Shown: positions 38,538 through 48,281, counted from the stretch's first letter. The stretch: 64,000 nucleotides of DNA from Leptospira chreensis (GCF_016919165.1 NZ_JAFFPS010000033.1:49423-113422), one strand, 5' to 3'. The notes: generated from the sequence alone by a model not told the origin. Numbers and translations: made by a program.

Positions 38538-38659
38538 TTCAAGTCCAAAGAAAAAGAGGCTGTCTTTACATAATTAGTCGGAATACCAAATTTTAACCAA
38601 GAACAAATATGATTTATTTGTAAGGAAATAAGACCCTCTGCGTTCTTTTTGTGCCCAAT

Positions 38660-39688
38660 TTATTTAGATCTAAAGAACTCCCACATCACATCATTTGCTT
38701 GGATTGCTTGTGAGGGAGAATCACCTCCAAAGAATAGGGATGGTTTTTTGCCACCGGGCCAGGAATGTCCCCCTGATTCGGTGACACAAAGTTTTATCTT
38801 CACACCATTTTTGCATTCACTGTATTCCTCACAATAAACTCCAGGTTCTTCTAACACTCGTTTGGGTGTTTGGTTACATTCGTTAAATCTAACCCATTGG
38901 GAGATGGTTTTAGGAACAGAAACAAAGTCTGTCACAAGGGATCTATCACTGAATCTTTTTCCAGCACCACCATAGAATAATACTCGATCATCATCTTTTG
39001 CATGGATGTGTAAAATGGAGATTGGTTTTGTTGGATGACAGTTTATGGTGTTGTCCGTTCCTGCTACAGCTGCAATGGCAGTGAACTGGTCAGTCATTTC
39101 ACAGGCAAGACGGTAGCTCATCATCGCACCATTGGACATACCGGTCGCATACACTTTGGATTTATCAATGATCATTTGTTTTGTGGCATGATTCAATATC
39201 TCTTTCACAAAACCAACATCATCTATCTTTTTGTCACGAGCATCAGCACAACAATTTCCCGCATTCCAAGTCGCAATTTTCCCTGATTTGAATTTGCTAT
39301 ATCCATTGGGGAAAATGGTGATATGGCCATTCGCTTCTGATTTAGAAATTTGGTGGTAGTATTCTTCGTTGGATTGGACTTCCATATCACCGCCACCACC
39401 GTGAAATACAAAAAGAAGGGGAGTTGGTTTGTTTACAGAATAGGATTGGGGTACATGGACTTTATAATAACGAGGGATGCCTCCATGATTGAAGGTGAAT
39501 GTATAATCACCAGGTGCTTCGATTTTTTTGGTTAGGTCAGATGCGGCAATGGGTGCTGGTTTTTCTTCCATTCTCTTTTGGAATCGTTCTTTGATTTTTG
39601 TTCGTAACCAACCCCGAGAACAAGACTCTGTGGAAAAAACGAATAAAACTAAGGGCAAAACAAAAAGGAATAAAGATTTGTATTTCAT
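38660..39688 (-). CDS. Exported esterase, PHB-depolymerase/feruloyl-esterase-like
   Basis: About 342 residues. The ATG at 39688 is preferred, as GGGGAAG lies just upstream, over the TTG at 39700. Signal peptide with a likely lipobox (FVFSTESC). The alpha/beta hydrolase has an oxyanion-type LLFVFHGGGGDM, nucleophile Ser in the elbow ATGMSNGAMMSY, and acid and His candidates in HIHAKDDDRV and GGHSWPG. This is the polyhydroxybutyrate-depolymerase (Esterase_PHB) family. Substrate unknown. Confidence 0.85.
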   Translation of the reverse strand: MKYKSLFLFVLPLVLFVFSTESCSRGWLRTKIKERFQKRMEEKPAPIAASDLTKKIEAPGDYTFTFNHGGIPRYYKVHVPQSYSVNKPTPLLFVFHGGGGDMEVQSNEEYYHQISKSEANGHITIFPNGYSKFKSGKIATWNAGNCCADARDKKIDDVGFVKEILNHATKQMIIDKSKVYATGMSNGAMMSYRLACEMTDQFTAIAAVAGTDNTINCHPTKPISILHIHAKDDDRVLFYGGAGKRFSDRSLVTDFVSVPKTISQWVRFNECNQTPKRVLEEPGVYCEEYSECKNGVKIKLCVTESGGHSWPGGKKPSLFFGGDSPSQAIQANDVMWEFFRSK

Positions 39689-39816
39689 AAACTTCCCCAA
39701 AAGAACGCTTTGATAGAACCGGGATTTGGAAAAATACTTCCATCCGATATTTCAAAAAAACAGGAAATGATTCCTATTGGAAAGAATTTATCGCGGGCGA
39801 CTTCGGGGTAGTTGGT

Positions 39817-40797
39817 TTAAACTTCAATTCCTGCTAAAATTTCTAAGGAGCGAATTTTGGCATCCGTGTCAAATACAGAAGTCACTGTCATCAGTTCGTC
39901 TGCCTTAGTTTCGTCTAAAACCTTAGTGATTCCGGCCTTAACTGTTTCTTTAGAACCCACAACAGAATAGGATAACATTTGTGAGGCGATTTGTTTTTCC
40001 TCGGGGCTCCAGTAAGTTTCGATATCTTCGATCGGTGGTGGGAAAGTTCCTCTTCGGTTGCGAAGGATACGAGTGAAGGATTGTTGGGAGCTGGTAAATA
40101 GAAAATTTGCTTCCTTGTCAGTGTTGGCTGCGATCACATTCACACCCACCATGACATAAGGTTTGTCCAGATACTTAGAAGGTCTAAATTGTTTTCTATA
40201 AATGGAGATGGCTTCCAGTAATGCCCCCGGTGCAAAATGAGAAGCAAAGGCATATGGCAAACCAAGCATCGCCGCGAGTTGGGCTCCGAAAAGACTAGAT
40301 CCTAAAATCCAAACAGGGACATGAGTTCCCGTTCCTGGGATTGCATGCACTTGTAATTGGTTATGATCGTCTTCAAAGTAGGAGAGTAATTCTTTGACAT
40401 CTTCTGGAAAATGTTGTGAACTCATGGGATCACGACGTAATGCTCGTAAGGTGAGTTGGTCGGTTCCTGGTGCTCGACCCAGTCCTAGATCAATCCTTCC
40501 TGGATACAAACTTTCTAAGGTTCCAAATTGTTCTGCAATGACAAGAGGAGAATGGTTGGGTAACATAATCCCGCCCGCTCCAATGCGAATCGACTTGGTA
40601 TGTCCTGCCAAATGACCAATCACTACGGAGGTAGCAGCGCTCGCGATCGCGGGAAAGTTATGATGTTCCGCAACCCAGATGCGGTGGTAACCTAAGTCTT
40701 CTGCAGCCTTTGCGACTCGGACAGAATTGGAAAGAGCAATGGTTGGACCATCTCCTTCGTTGATAAAAACCAGATCAAGAATTGATAGTTGCACCAT
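39817..40797 (-). CDS. LLM-class flavin-dependent oxidoreductase
   Basis: About 326 residues (ATG at 40797; a GTG at 40806 is also possible). It has the luciferase-like monooxygenase features [62 protein letters not shown] and [16 protein letters not shown]. It belongs to the MsnO8-type subgroup, with FMN supplied by a separate reductase. It is divergent from the AraC regulator. Confidence 0.87.
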   Translation of the reverse strand: MVQLSILDLVFINEGDGPTIALSNSVRVAKAAEDLGYHRIWVAEHHNFPAIASAATSVVIGHLAGHTKSIRIGAGGIMLPNHSPLVIAEQFGTLESLYPGRIDLGLGRAPGTDQLTLRALRRDPMSSQHFPEDVKELLSYFEDDHNQLQVHAIPGTGTHVPVWILGSSLFGAQLAAMLGLPYAFASHFAPGALLEAISIYRKQFRPSKYLDKPYVMVGVNVIAANTDKEANFLFTSSQQSFTRILRNRRGTFPPPIEDIETYWSPEEKQIASQMLSYSVVGSKETVKAGITKVLDETKADELMTVTSVFDTDAKIRSLEILAGIEV

Positions 40798-41049
40798 TGA
40801 GAACACATTCCCTTTTTCGCCTCTCCAGTGTAAATGGGGAAAAAATTAAAATGGCGATTTCAGTTTTAAAAATTACATACATCTGTTATGTTGGGTTTGA
40901 ACTTCTTTGAATTTCATTGATTAAAAATGCATCCAAAGATACAAAACCATAGTCTAAGGACTCTAGTGGAATGGGACTGGCTCTAAATGAAAAAGATAGA
41001 ATGAAATCAGTTTTTTTTCCGAGCTTAACTCGAACAGCGACATTATGAT

Positions 41050-41823
41050 ATGAAAGTATCCCAACCCAATTTAAACTCTCAAGAAAAAAATCTGATACAA
41101 TCGGTATATGTATTTGAATCAGATCTAAAAGAAGAATACAATCTCCCTTTTTATGCCGATGGATTTCCTGGTATGGTATTTTTCCATTCCGAACGTCCTG
41201 TCACTGTTTTTGTTGGTTCGGAATCCAAAGTGATGGATCCTGTTTTTGTCTATGGACAAACCATTGAACCCATTCGCATCCAGATCGAAGGTCCGTTTTT
41301 CTTTGTTATGGTGCAGCTTTTTCCGGCAGTTGTGGAAGAAACCTTAAAAATTCCTGTTCTCGAACTTACCAATTCTTGTTGGACCATCCCGAGTTCTGAA
41401 TGGGAAAGGGAGCCTAACTTTCAATTGGCGATTGATCAGTTTTCTCCCTCTTTAGCCTTAAAAGCCTTGGTCGAATACTTGATAGAAAAGGGAAAAAACT
41501 TTCGGCCAGATCCTATTTTACAGGCTTGTTTGGAAGAGATTTTGGATCTTAAGGGAAATTGTGAAATTGGAAAGTTATCCCAAAAACATGGGTTGTCGGA
41601 AAGAACCTTACAACGTCGGTTTCAAAATTATGTGGGGCTCACTCCCAAACAATTTTCCACCATCATTCGGTTTCAGTCCAGCTTGACTGAGTTAAACGGT
41701 AAACAAAATTCTAAATTAACTGATATTGCCTATGCGAGTGGATATTCGGATCAGTCTCACTTTATTCGCCAATTCAAAACATTCACCAAACAAAAACCCT
41801 TTCGATTTCGAGAAAAAATTTAA
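41050..41823 (+). CDS. AraC-family transcriptional regulator
   Basis: A 257-residue protein. The N-terminal 150 residues are a cupin-like sensing domain (PGMVFFHSERPVTVFVGSES). The C-terminal HTH_18 domain is at about 160-257, with GNCEIGKLSQKHGLSERTLQRRFQNYVGLTPKQF and the second helix-turn-helix KLTDIAYASGYSDQSHFIRQFKTFTKQKP. It is 54 bp upstream of the NmrA-like gene, so they may be co-transcribed. Confidence 0.9.
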   Translation: MKVSQPNLNSQEKNLIQSVYVFESDLKEEYNLPFYADGFPGMVFFHSERPVTVFVGSESKVMDPVFVYGQTIEPIRIQIEGPFFFVMVQLFPAVVEETLKIPVLELTNSCWTIPSSEWEREPNFQLAIDQFSPSLALKALVEYLIEKGKNFRPDPILQACLEEILDLKGNCEIGKLSQKHGLSERTLQRRFQNYVGLTPKQFSTIIRFQSSLTELNGKQNSKLTDIAYASGYSDQSHFIRQFKTFTKQKPFRFREKI

Positions 41824-41877
41824 ACTCTGTCGGGTTTGTCCAATTTTTAAAATACAATTTCCTGTATTCTGAATGTT

Positions 41878-42717
41878 ATGAAACCATCTACATTCATCAT
41901 TGGGTCCAGTGGAAAAACTGGATCCAGAATTCTATCCAGATTGAAACAATTGGATTATCCTGTCCGATTGGGTTCAAGAAACGCTAGTCCTTCCTTTGAT
42001 TGGGAGAAACCAGACGAGTGGGAGTCTGCCATCCAAGGAGTCGACCAAGTTTACATTAGTTTCCAGCCCGATTTGGCAGTTCCTTCTTCCTTAGAGGCCA
42101 TCAAAAAACTAGTGTTAGTTTGTAAGAAAAACCAAGTGAAACGTCTTGTTTTATTATCAGGTCGGGGAGAGCCGGAAGCTTTGGCCTGTGAACAAGTGGT
42201 CATCCACTCTGGTTTGGAATGGACCATCCTTCGCTCCAGTTGGTTCCACCAAAACTTCAGCGAAGGAATGTTTTTAGAACAGATCCTTGGAGGAAATGTT
42301 TTGTTTCCACAAGTGAATGCTCGCGAGCCGTTTGTGGATCTGGATGACTTGGCTGATCTTGCTTTGGCATCGCTTACCACAGACAAACATCGCAACCAAT
42401 TGTATGAACTGACTGGCCCCGAACTTTGGAATTTCCGAGAGGCTTTTCAGTACATTGCAGAGGTTACAAACCAAACCATCCCCTTTGAAGAATTGCCTTT
42501 GGATGAATATATCACGGCTCTTAAAGGATGGGGAATTCCGGAGGATACCACTTGGCTCATTGATTATTTGTTTCGCACGGTTCTAGATGGCCGGAACGAA
42601 TCCGTTGTGAGTGATTTGGAATTGGCGCTGGGTAGAAAACCCAAAGACTTTCGCACCTATGTAAAAGAAACCGCCAAAACCGGAATTTGGAAACTTCCCC
42701 TGCAAGCAACCACCTAA
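41878..42717 (+). CDS. NmrA-like NAD(P)-binding protein
   Basis: A 279-residue Rossmann-fold protein (atypical SDR) with the cofactor motif FIIGSSGKTGSRIL. RLVLLSGRGEPEA takes the place of the catalytic strand, and SSWFHQNFSEG, EPFVDLDDLADLALASL and YELTGPELW are typical of NmrA/ergot-like enzymes. No classical YxxxK is visible. Function likely regulatory or reductive; unknown substrate. Immediately follows the AraC gene. Confidence 0.85.
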   Translation: MKPSTFIIGSSGKTGSRILSRLKQLDYPVRLGSRNASPSFDWEKPDEWESAIQGVDQVYISFQPDLAVPSSLEAIKKLVLVCKKNQVKRLVLLSGRGEPEALACEQVVIHSGLEWTILRSSWFHQNFSEGMFLEQILGGNVLFPQVNAREPFVDLDDLADLALASLTTDKHRNQLYELTGPELWNFREAFQYIAEVTNQTIPFEELPLDEYITALKGWGIPEDTTWLIDYLFRTVLDGRNESVVSDLELALGRKPKDFRTYVKETAKTGIWKLPLQATT

Positions 42718-42736
42718 CCTTCCATTGGTTCCAAAC

Positions 42737-42765
42737 CTCACTAGGAAAATGAAGTTCCTAGTGAG
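42737..42765. terminator. Hairpin after the NmrA-like gene
   Basis: CTCACTAGGAA, seven-base loop, TTCCTAGTGAG: perfect 11-bp stem between convergent genes. No T-run, but stem length and position suit a bidirectional terminator. Confidence 0.6.
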
Positions 42766-42846
42766 ACTCTGATGGAAAAGAGAGATTTCCTATTTTGAAG
42801 CTCTGTTTTTATAACCTATCCAATCCATCCAATTATCTATCTCCAT

Positions 42847-44946
42847 TTACTGTTCGGTGGGATACCCACTATAGGTCATTTTCCCGGTAAAGTAGATGGG
42901 GCTTTTTTGTTCTAAAAGAATCCTTGTGTTGAGTTTGGATTGGATCTCTTGCAAAGTTTGCGCTGAATACGTAGCACTCGCTCCGTCCACAATCAAAACA
43001 TAATGATAAGACGAGTTTGGATTTTCTTCTAAGTCCAAATCATCCCAGATATGGACGATATTTCCCGAACCAACTTCCCGGTTTCGATCAGGGATCAGGA
43101 TGGCTTCGTTTGCCTCTTGGGTTGGGGCCGCCGGAATCCCTTGGTTATAAATTCTTTTTTCGGAAATGAGGATGGCCTTTGTGGAATCAAAGTGGGGAGG
43201 AAGGTAAACTTCTGTGGGAGCATCCGAAAACCGTCCCTTCCAAACGAGGAGGTGGAATCTTTTATCGGCAAAGTATTTGGTTTCCGTATTTCCTGGTTTG
43301 ATGGCCGCCCAAGAAAAAACCTTATTCCAAGTATCTGATCCAACAGCATTGTAATGACTACTCATCACCCGGCCTTGGGACTTTCGAAAGTAACCCCGGC
43401 CAACTATACGTTGGTCTAAATTGAAACTGGTTCCATAATTTCCAATAACAGAAAAATCTTCTTCATTCCAAGCATCCTTGGTTGTGACAAGTTTGGAAGG
43501 GTTTCCATTCATGTACTCGGCATGGTTGTTGTAATAATAATCCCAATGCCACTGCGTTCCCGACACAATCGGATTGTAAAAATCAGCAAACCTCGATTTA
43601 GAAGTTTGGTTTCCATCGGATACTTCCATAGCTTGGTAGACGGCATTGATCATTCTTGGTGTGTCTTTGGCACCAGTTCCTTTTAACCACATTCCAAATT
43701 CACTGAGGAAAACCGGAATTTTTAAAAACCTAGATTCCTTTCTGATTTCATCCAAGTATTTGAAATAAGTGGCATTATCAATTCCTGTTAAGTCTGTCCC
43801 CATGCGACCTGCATCATAGAAATGAGAGTTGAAAACAAAACCAGGGCCTGGGGGAGAAAGTAGATGACCTCCACCGGTAGCTGGTGCAATCGCCGAACCA
43901 ATGTTTGTATTCCAAAATACAAGGGGTTCTGCAAACACCCATTTGTTTTCCCATCCATTTTGGTTTAAGATGGTTCTTATCTTTTTGTACATAGGCCAGA
44001 GTTTTTGATTGTCCCACTGAGCCGGTGTTAAACCTTCCATTCCCCCATCTACTGGTTCATTGAAGGGATCAAGTCCCAGAACATAAGAAAATTCTTCTGC
44101 GCTTAATTTCTCACGAAGGTAAGATGCTGTCTTTTCAATTTGCCAAAGGAATTCGGTTTGCATATTCCTTGATCCTTGTGTTGTGGAAAGTGGGGCATTG
44201 TTCCAAAAATTACGAAACCCCCTTCGTACCGCTTCGTTGGTTAAGTTGTTTTGGCTCCAACTTGCACAAATGAATCCGCAATATTCCGTTGGGTAGGTTC
44301 CGCCTTTTGTGATCCAAGCGGGGGCACCATTTCCTGTATGCCAAGAGTTTTTATTAAAGAGATGGCGAGAAAACAAATCTTGGTGGTAATCCAGAAGGAT
44401 GTACATTCGTTTGGTGGTCGCTTTTTTCATTTGAGCGATAACTGCATCCAAATAATTGTAATCGATCGTATCAACTGCCGGGTGGACTCCTTCCCACGCG
44501 ATCGTAAAACGAATGATATTCGATCCGGTGGTTTTACCAAGCCTTGTGAAGGCAATCTCTGCATCGGAATCATTGGCAAAGGGTTTGAATCCATGTTGGG
44601 CCAGTTTCATATTTCCTGAGATATTAAATCCTCGGAAACTGACTTCGCGTCCAAGCCCATCCACAAAGATCTGGTCTGTGAATTGATTGTTTGTTTTTTC
44701 AGAAATCAAAATCTCTTTTTCATTCAACGAAGAAGAATAATCCAAACTATGGAGGGAACTTGCAGTCGCGATAGACCTTGTGCCGAGATTGGAACCCGCT
44801 GTATCTGTTTGTGTATTTCCCGCTCCTGGAAGGAGTAGGGCGAGTGTTTCTGAGGCGGAACCCTTAGTCGGGGCACAAGCATTTGTAAATAATAAGGCTG
44901 TGGTCGCAGCCCAAAAGACGGTTTGGGTTTTCCATTTTGATTTCAT
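42847..44946 (-). CDS. GH5 endoglycoceramidase-like lipoprotein
   Basis: A 699-residue exported enzyme with signal peptide and lipobox (LLFTNAC). The TIM-barrel part (about 85-480) matches GH5 glycosidases, and specifically endoglycoceramidases: VDGLGREVSFRGFNISG, IIRFTIAWEGVHP, ILLDYHQDLFSRHLF, acid/base Glu in LGLDPFNEP, and nucleophile Glu in PVFLSEFGMW. The C-terminal 180 residues form a beta-sandwich. Endoglycoceramidases release the whole glycan from glycosphingolipids, leaving ceramide. The divergent neighbour is a ceramidase, which supports this substrate. Its promoter carries a CGACA-2-TGTCG palindrome at 45005-45016. Confidence 0.85.
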   Translation of the reverse strand: MKSKWKTQTVFWAATTALLFTNACAPTKGSASETLALLLPGAGNTQTDTAGSNLGTRSIATASSLHSLDYSSSLNEKEILISEKTNNQFTDQIFVDGLGREVSFRGFNISGNMKLAQHGFKPFANDSDAEIAFTRLGKTTGSNIIRFTIAWEGVHPAVDTIDYNYLDAVIAQMKKATTKRMYILLDYHQDLFSRHLFNKNSWHTGNGAPAWITKGGTYPTEYCGFICASWSQNNLTNEAVRRGFRNFWNNAPLSTTQGSRNMQTEFLWQIEKTASYLREKLSAEEFSYVLGLDPFNEPVDGGMEGLTPAQWDNQKLWPMYKKIRTILNQNGWENKWVFAEPLVFWNTNIGSAIAPATGGGHLLSPPGPGFVFNSHFYDAGRMGTDLTGIDNATYFKYLDEIRKESRFLKIPVFLSEFGMWLKGTGAKDTPRMINAVYQAMEVSDGNQTSKSRFADFYNPIVSGTQWHWDYYYNNHAEYMNGNPSKLVTTKDAWNEEDFSVIGNYGTSFNLDQRIVGRGYFRKSQGRVMSSHYNAVGSDTWNKVFSWAAIKPGNTETKYFADKRFHLLVWKGRFSDAPTEVYLPPHFDSTKAILISEKRIYNQGIPAAPTQEANEAILIPDRNREVGSGNIVHIWDDLDLEENPNSSYHYVLIVDGASATYSAQTLQEIQSKLNTRILLEQKSPIYFTGKMTYSGYPTEQ

Positions 44947-45004
44947 AGATCCTCTCTTTACATTCTTTAGGAATGGGACTTAAGGCCACTTGCGTCATAC
45001 TAGC

Positions 45005-45016
45005 CGACAGTTGTCG
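45005..45016. promoter_or_regulatory. Sphingolipid-locus operator, proximal to the endoglycoceramidase-like gene
   Basis: CGACAGTTGTCG, a perfect 5-2-5 inverted repeat. With the base before and the ATTAA after, it matches the second copy at 45228. It is about 60 bp upstream of the endoglycoceramidase-like start. Confidence 0.65.
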
Positions 45017-45227
45017 ATTAAAAAAATGCCATCAAATTTCCATAAATATGGATTCCGGTCGTTTTGTTTTGAAAAGCGGGAGAAATGGTGGGGAAGTTTT
45101 GGATTCGGTCGCTAGTTTTCTGACCCAGCAAAGGGTCGGAAATAGCAAGTTTAGGTCTTTTTTGCGCAGTTTTTACGGGAAACATTCGCTCTTTGTAGCA
45201 AATTTCTGAACAACGATCTATAAAAAC

Positions 45228-45239
45228 CGACATATGTCG
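45228..45239. promoter_or_regulatory. Sphingolipid-locus operator, proximal to the ceramidase gene
   Basis: CGACATATGTCG, preceded by C and followed by ATTAA as in the copy at 45005. It is about 130 bp upstream of the ceramidase start. A TetR-type protein encoded at 47618 is the nearest candidate regulator. Confidence 0.65.
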
Positions 45240-45368
45240 ATTAATTTGCTTGCCATATTTTTAACATCGTTTAGACTCAATAACCGGATTTGGCCTGAAC
45301 CATCCCCCGAGGCCCAGGGATAGATGCGAAAATGATTTCATTTAGAAATTTAGATTCGGAGAGAGTAT

Positions 45369-47522
45369 ATGAATTCCAAAATTGATTCCCAGGTGCGCTT
45401 GGGTTTAACCATTGTTTGTTGTTTTTTTGTTCTGACCTGTTCTGGCGAAAAATCTTCCCCATCCCCGATCCTTGGCCTTGTGAGTTCTGCGGCAACAGAT
45501 TCGGCAAGTTCTGATTCCGCGAGTGCAACAGGAGTCAGTCGTGCCGTAGCGCCAAGTCTTGGTTCCTCACCATATCTGGTTGGTGCCGGGATTTATGATA
45601 TCACAGGTCCTGCTGCCGAAGTTGGTATGATGGGTTTTGCCGAATCAGCGCAAAAAACAGAAGGGATTTATATGCGCCTCTGGTCGAGAGCCTACATCAT
45701 TGGAGATGCATCCAAACGAGTGGTTTTTGTGAGTGCTGACTTAGGAATGGTTTTCCAGTCCATCAAACAAGCAGTGAGTCGAAAGATTGCTTTGGATGCG
45801 GAACTCTCACCTTATTACAATCAGGCGAACGTTCTACTTTCTGCAACGCATACCCATAGTGGACCTGGTGGATATTCCCATTATTTTTTATATAACGCCA
45901 CAACATCAGGTTTTATCAAAGAAAACTTTGATGTAATTGTAGATGGAATCTATCGTTCCATTAAACTAGCCCACCAAAATTTAGTTCCAGGAAATGTATA
46001 CATCAACCAAGGTAATCTCACTGACGCGAGTAAAAACCGTTCTTCGGTTGCTTATGATAAAAACCCTGCTGCAGAAAGAAGTTACTATGCGTCCAATGTA
46101 GACCAAACCATGACTCTTTTGAAATTAGTTGCGGCCGATGGTCGGGAACTGGGACTTGTGAACTGGTTTGCGGTTCACCCCACAAACGTTGGCCCAACTA
46201 ATAAATTGATCGGTGGAGATAACAAGGGTTATGCTTCATATTTATTTGAAAAGTCAAAGGGAGCTAACTATTCGGCAAGTCAAACCTTTGTCGCTGCCTT
46301 TGCTCAGTCCAATTCGGGAGATGTCACACCAAACCTTTGGGGCCCAGCGGATGGAGTGAATGACTATGCTCGTCAAAACATCATTGGGGAAAAACAATTC
46401 AACAAAGCGCAGGCCCTTTATTCCAGCGCCAATACACAGCTGACAGGTTCTATTGACTTCCGTCATACATTTGTTAACTTTTCCAACCTTTATGTGAGTA
46501 GCGTAGGAACCACCACTTGTCCTGCGGGAATGGGTGCTTCCTTTTCTGCCGGTAGTGTGGAAGACAATGCAGTCTCTGTCGACTTCTTTGATGAAGGAAC
46601 TACGGTTGATTCTTTGGATTGGAATACCAATAGTGCGGATGCCTTTAAGTCTAGTTTTCTTGGGGGAGCACTCGGTGTTCTTTGGCCGGCTTCTACAAGT
46701 GAGGCTTACAAACTTTGCCATGCGGAAAAACCAGTCCTGATTCCTACTGGGGTTGCAAGCTTCGATGGCAATCCTTGGACACCACCGGTGATTCCTGTGC
46801 AGATCATTAAAATTGGTAACCTTGCGGTTCTTGCCATTCCGGCAGAAGTATCGACTATGGCAGGCCGAAGACTTCGTTCTCTTGTGAAAAATGTTTTGGA
46901 AAACGAATACACGGTAATCGCCGCTCTTTCCAATTCCTATACTTCGTATTTGACGACAAGAGAAGAATACTCATCCCAACAGTATGAAGGTGCCTCCACT
47001 CAGTTTGGTCCAAATACTCTTTTCGGGTATGAACAAGAATTTGGAAAACTAGCAAGTGCTTTGCGAAATGGAAGCGCTTCTCCTGCGGGCCCACCACCGG
47101 CGGATCTAACGAACAACCAAGCTACCTTCCAAACCGGAGTGGTTTTTGATGATGTTCCTCTCTTCAAAAGTTTTGGAAACGTAGTGACCCAACCTTCCGC
47201 TTCCTATAGCAGCGGGGCAACGGTCAGTGCTGTATTCTGGGGAGGGCATCCGAAAAACAATATGCTCATCGGAAGTAGCTTTGTGGATGTGGAAAAACAA
47301 AATGGATCCACATGGACAGTGGTGGCAAGGGACTATGATCCTTCGACCACTTACAAATGGCAAAGAGATGGGGTCGCCAATTCCAAAATCAATGTTTCTT
47401 GGAAAACAGCTTCCTTCCCGTCCGGAACTTACCGCATCCGCCACCGTGGTCATTGGAAATCGGGTTGGACCGGTGCCATCAGTGCCTACCAAGGAGTCAC
47501 AAACAATTTCACAGTGCAGTAA
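45369..47522 (+). CDS. Neutral ceramidase family lipoprotein
   Basis: A 717-residue exported protein with lipobox CCFFVLTC (about residue 24) and a Ser/Ala-rich linker. The neutral/alkaline ceramidase domain has YLVGAGIYDITGPAAEVGMMGF, the zinc motif ATHTHSGPGGY and NWFAVHPTNVG. The active-site stretch SNSGDVTPNLWGP carries Thr where the family nucleophile is Ser (GDVSPN). The C-terminal Ig-like domain ends TYRIRHRGHWKSGWTG...FTVQ. Ceramidases split ceramide into sphingosine and fatty acid, the step after endoglycoceramidase. Strong SD (GGAGAGAG). Ends at a clear terminator. Confidence 0.88.
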   Translation: MNSKIDSQVRLGLTIVCCFFVLTCSGEKSSPSPILGLVSSAATDSASSDSASATGVSRAVAPSLGSSPYLVGAGIYDITGPAAEVGMMGFAESAQKTEGIYMRLWSRAYIIGDASKRVVFVSADLGMVFQSIKQAVSRKIALDAELSPYYNQANVLLSATHTHSGPGGYSHYFLYNATTSGFIKENFDVIVDGIYRSIKLAHQNLVPGNVYINQGNLTDASKNRSSVAYDKNPAAERSYYASNVDQTMTLLKLVAADGRELGLVNWFAVHPTNVGPTNKLIGGDNKGYASYLFEKSKGANYSASQTFVAAFAQSNSGDVTPNLWGPADGVNDYARQNIIGEKQFNKAQALYSSANTQLTGSIDFRHTFVNFSNLYVSSVGTTTCPAGMGASFSAGSVEDNAVSVDFFDEGTTVDSLDWNTNSADAFKSSFLGGALGVLWPASTSEAYKLCHAEKPVLIPTGVASFDGNPWTPPVIPVQIIKIGNLAVLAIPAEVSTMAGRRLRSLVKNVLENEYTVIAALSNSYTSYLTTREEYSSQQYEGASTQFGPNTLFGYEQEFGKLASALRNGSASPAGPPPADLTNNQATFQTGVVFDDVPLFKSFGNVVTQPSASYSSGATVSAVFWGGHPKNNMLIGSSFVDVEKQNGSTWTVVARDYDPSTTYKWQRDGVANSKINVSWKTASFPSGTYRIRHRGHWKSGWTGAISAYQGVTNNFTVQ

Positions 47523-47539
47523 TATCTGAACAATCACTC

Positions 47540-47569
47540 ACCTGACCCCTAAAAAGGTCAGGTATTTTT
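47540..47569 (+). terminator. Rho-independent terminator of the ceramidase gene
   Basis: ACCTGACC, eight-base loop, GGTCAGGT, then ATTTTTCTTT. Classical stem plus T-tract, 17 bp after the stop. Confidence 0.85.
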
Positions 47570-47617
47570 CTTTCGCAACGGGATTGACTGGGCAAGATTC
47601 TCCAGAAGGCTCGTACT

Positions 47618-48277
47618 ATGGATAAATTGGTCGACGCATCCTTATCCCCTGACCTCGCTTCTAGGCCTTTTAAGTTTACAAGCAAACAAGGGCGAAATAG
47701 GCGCACTCAATTGTTAACAATCGCTTTGGAATTTCTCCGGGAAAAATCTCCCGAGGAGATTAGTTTTGCCGACATCTGCAAAGAGGCAAAAATCCCGAGA
47801 CCTTCCGCCTACCATTTTTTCCCCAATGTAGAAGCTATCTTTCACGGAATCCGTTTGTTACACTCCGAAAGCCTAATTGAAAAATCTCTTTTATTGAAAA
47901 GAGAAACATTTGTTAGTTGGGAGCATTATATCGAACGTTCCATTGATGTTGCGGTCGAAGTCACCAATAAAGAAATTGCTTTCCCCCGTTTGATTTATGG
48001 ATACCGAATGAGTAATCCCGAGATGCGCCAAGTAGGACAAGAGTTAGATGCAAAACTTGCCAACTTAGCAAAACTGGGACTGATGGACCGGTTTGAATTG
48101 CCGGTTTTAGAGACAACAGACCAAATCTTTGGAGTTGCCTTTTCGATTGCCGATTCCCTACTCAAACTTTCTTACCGAACCTACGGAGACTTCACTCCTT
48201 GGATGGTAGGCGAAGCCAAAAAAGCAACCATCTCCTATTTAAAGAATTATTTACCCGAAGTCTGCAAACCAAAGTAG
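47618..48277 (+). CDS. TetR-family regulator next to the sphingolipid locus
   Basis: A 219-residue protein with an N-terminal TetR HTH (GRNRRTQLLTIALEFLREKSPEEISFADICKEAKIPRPSAYHFFPNVEAIFHGI) and a helical ligand-binding domain. It lies downstream of the ceramidase beyond a terminator, so it has its own promoter. It may bind the CGACA-2-TGTCG sites in the divergent region; that is inference from proximity only. Confidence 0.88.
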   Translation: MDKLVDASLSPDLASRPFKFTSKQGRNRRTQLLTIALEFLREKSPEEISFADICKEAKIPRPSAYHFFPNVEAIFHGIRLLHSESLIEKSLLLKRETFVSWEHYIERSIDVAVEVTNKEIAFPRLIYGYRMSNPEMRQVGQELDAKLANLAKLGLMDRFELPVLETTDQIFGVAFSIADSLLKLSYRTYGDFTPWMVGEAKKATISYLKNYLPEVCKPK

Positions 48278-48281
48278 AATC

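Larger units (their letters stand above)
44947..45368. other. Divergent regulatory region of the sphingolipid locus
   Basis: A 422-bp region between the endoglycoceramidase-like and ceramidase genes. It contains two copies of a palindrome, one near each gene, and no convincing ORF between them. A small hairpin (GACCC/GGGTC) lies near 45120-45138. Confidence 0.6.

Noticed and set aside
45018..45233. Short frames on both strands between the endoglycoceramidase-like and ceramidase genes
   Set aside because: They overlap the operator sites and lack any recognisable domain or SD.
46254..46721. A 155-codon minus-strand frame inside the ceramidase gene
   Set aside because: Long antisense frame without motifs, opposite a well-conserved domain.
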